A stretch of DNA of 5,288 bases from positions 1 through 5,288 of the forward strand of contig JAJBSL010000051.1 of assembly GCA_020540725.1 (NCBI GenBank), written 5' to 3'. Source of the DNA: Lachnospiraceae bacterium EP-SM-12S-S03 (GTDB lineage: Bacteria > Bacillota > Clostridia > Lachnospirales > Lachnospiraceae). This document shows positions 5,165 to 5,288 of this stretch, piece after piece. The translations under genes and the position numbers were made by a program. The notes under the pieces were generated by a model. It saw nothing but the letters and a program-made list of their open reading frames with translations. It did not search any database and was not told the DNA's origin. Positions within the stretch are counted from its first letter, which is position 1, and every line of letters starts with the position of its first letter.

Positions 5165-5200
5165 ATGCTATAGGAAATCCCTGTGGAATCCTATAGCATA
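5164..5200. repeat. 37-bp palindromic repeat, copy B
   Basis: Outer arms TATGCTATAGGA (5164-5175) and TCCTATAGCATA (5189-5200) form a perfect 12-bp inverted repeat. The 13-base centre contains TCC-CTGT-GGA, which can close a further short stem. It is the same length as the element at 2664-2700 and identical at 31 of 37 positions, with a compensated A-T to C-G arm change. As with copy A, it starts on the last T of an intrinsic terminator. Transcripts reading through the terminator would fold it into a second hairpin. Confidence 0.75.
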
Positions 5201-5288
5201 ATCTTATTTATTCTATAAATGAGCAAATTTGAAAAATTGCACAAAACTACACTGCGAATTTCATAAATGAATCAAAATCATTACTTTC

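Noticed and set aside
2664..5200. CRISPR array from the repeated palindromes
   Set aside because: There are only two copies, 2.5 kb apart, with genes between them. There is no regular spacing and no cas genes.
5237..5267. Promoter near the right edge (TTGCAC ... CATAAA)
   Set aside because: The spacing to the best -10-like sequence is 19 bases, the match is weak, and no downstream gene is visible within the window.

Overview
The window is a low-GC Firmicute chromosome segment, most likely from a gut Clostridium of the Lachnospiraceae type (Ruminococcus/Blautia/Dorea-like). This rests on the rpsF-ssb-rpsR operon with strong AGGAGG ribosome-binding sites, a class B sortase next to a DUF951 gene, tRNA genes without encoded CCA, and protein sequences that look clostridial. 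The genus is an inference. All supported genes are on the + strand.

Region 1 (1-201) is a tRNA-Glu/tRNA-Cys pair closed by an intrinsic terminator. Region 2 (202-2473) holds two metabolic or accessory genes: a stand-alone D-serine ammonia-lyase (dsdA), then a polytopic membrane protein resembling the DUF2238/YjdF family with its own good promoter. Region 3 (2456-2871) is a mosaic. It has a near-consensus promoter whose start site is covered by a long palindrome, a second tRNA-Cys identical to the first over all 71 bases, an intrinsic terminator, a 37-bp palindromic repeat, and a 3' remnant of an RND efflux pump gene.

Region 4 (2873-3925) is a class B sortase followed with coupled spacing by a small DUF951 cysteine-containing protein. 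Region 5 (3926-5164) is the conserved rpsF-ssb-rpsR operon. Its leader hairpin is a candidate S6:S18 autoregulatory site, and the operon ends at a strong intrinsic terminator. A second copy of the 37-bp palindrome starts on the terminator's last T. In the final 88 bases (5201-5288) I see only AT-rich intergenic DNA, with at best a weak promoter-like pair (TTGCAC near 5237 and CATAAA near 5262).

Most genes are ordinary housekeeping. The parts worth a second look are the mosaic at 2456-2871, the exact tRNA-Cys duplication around the dsdA-membrane protein pair, and the pair of palindromic repeats, which differ by a compensatory base-pair change and both sit on terminators. I see no convincing new multi-gene system.
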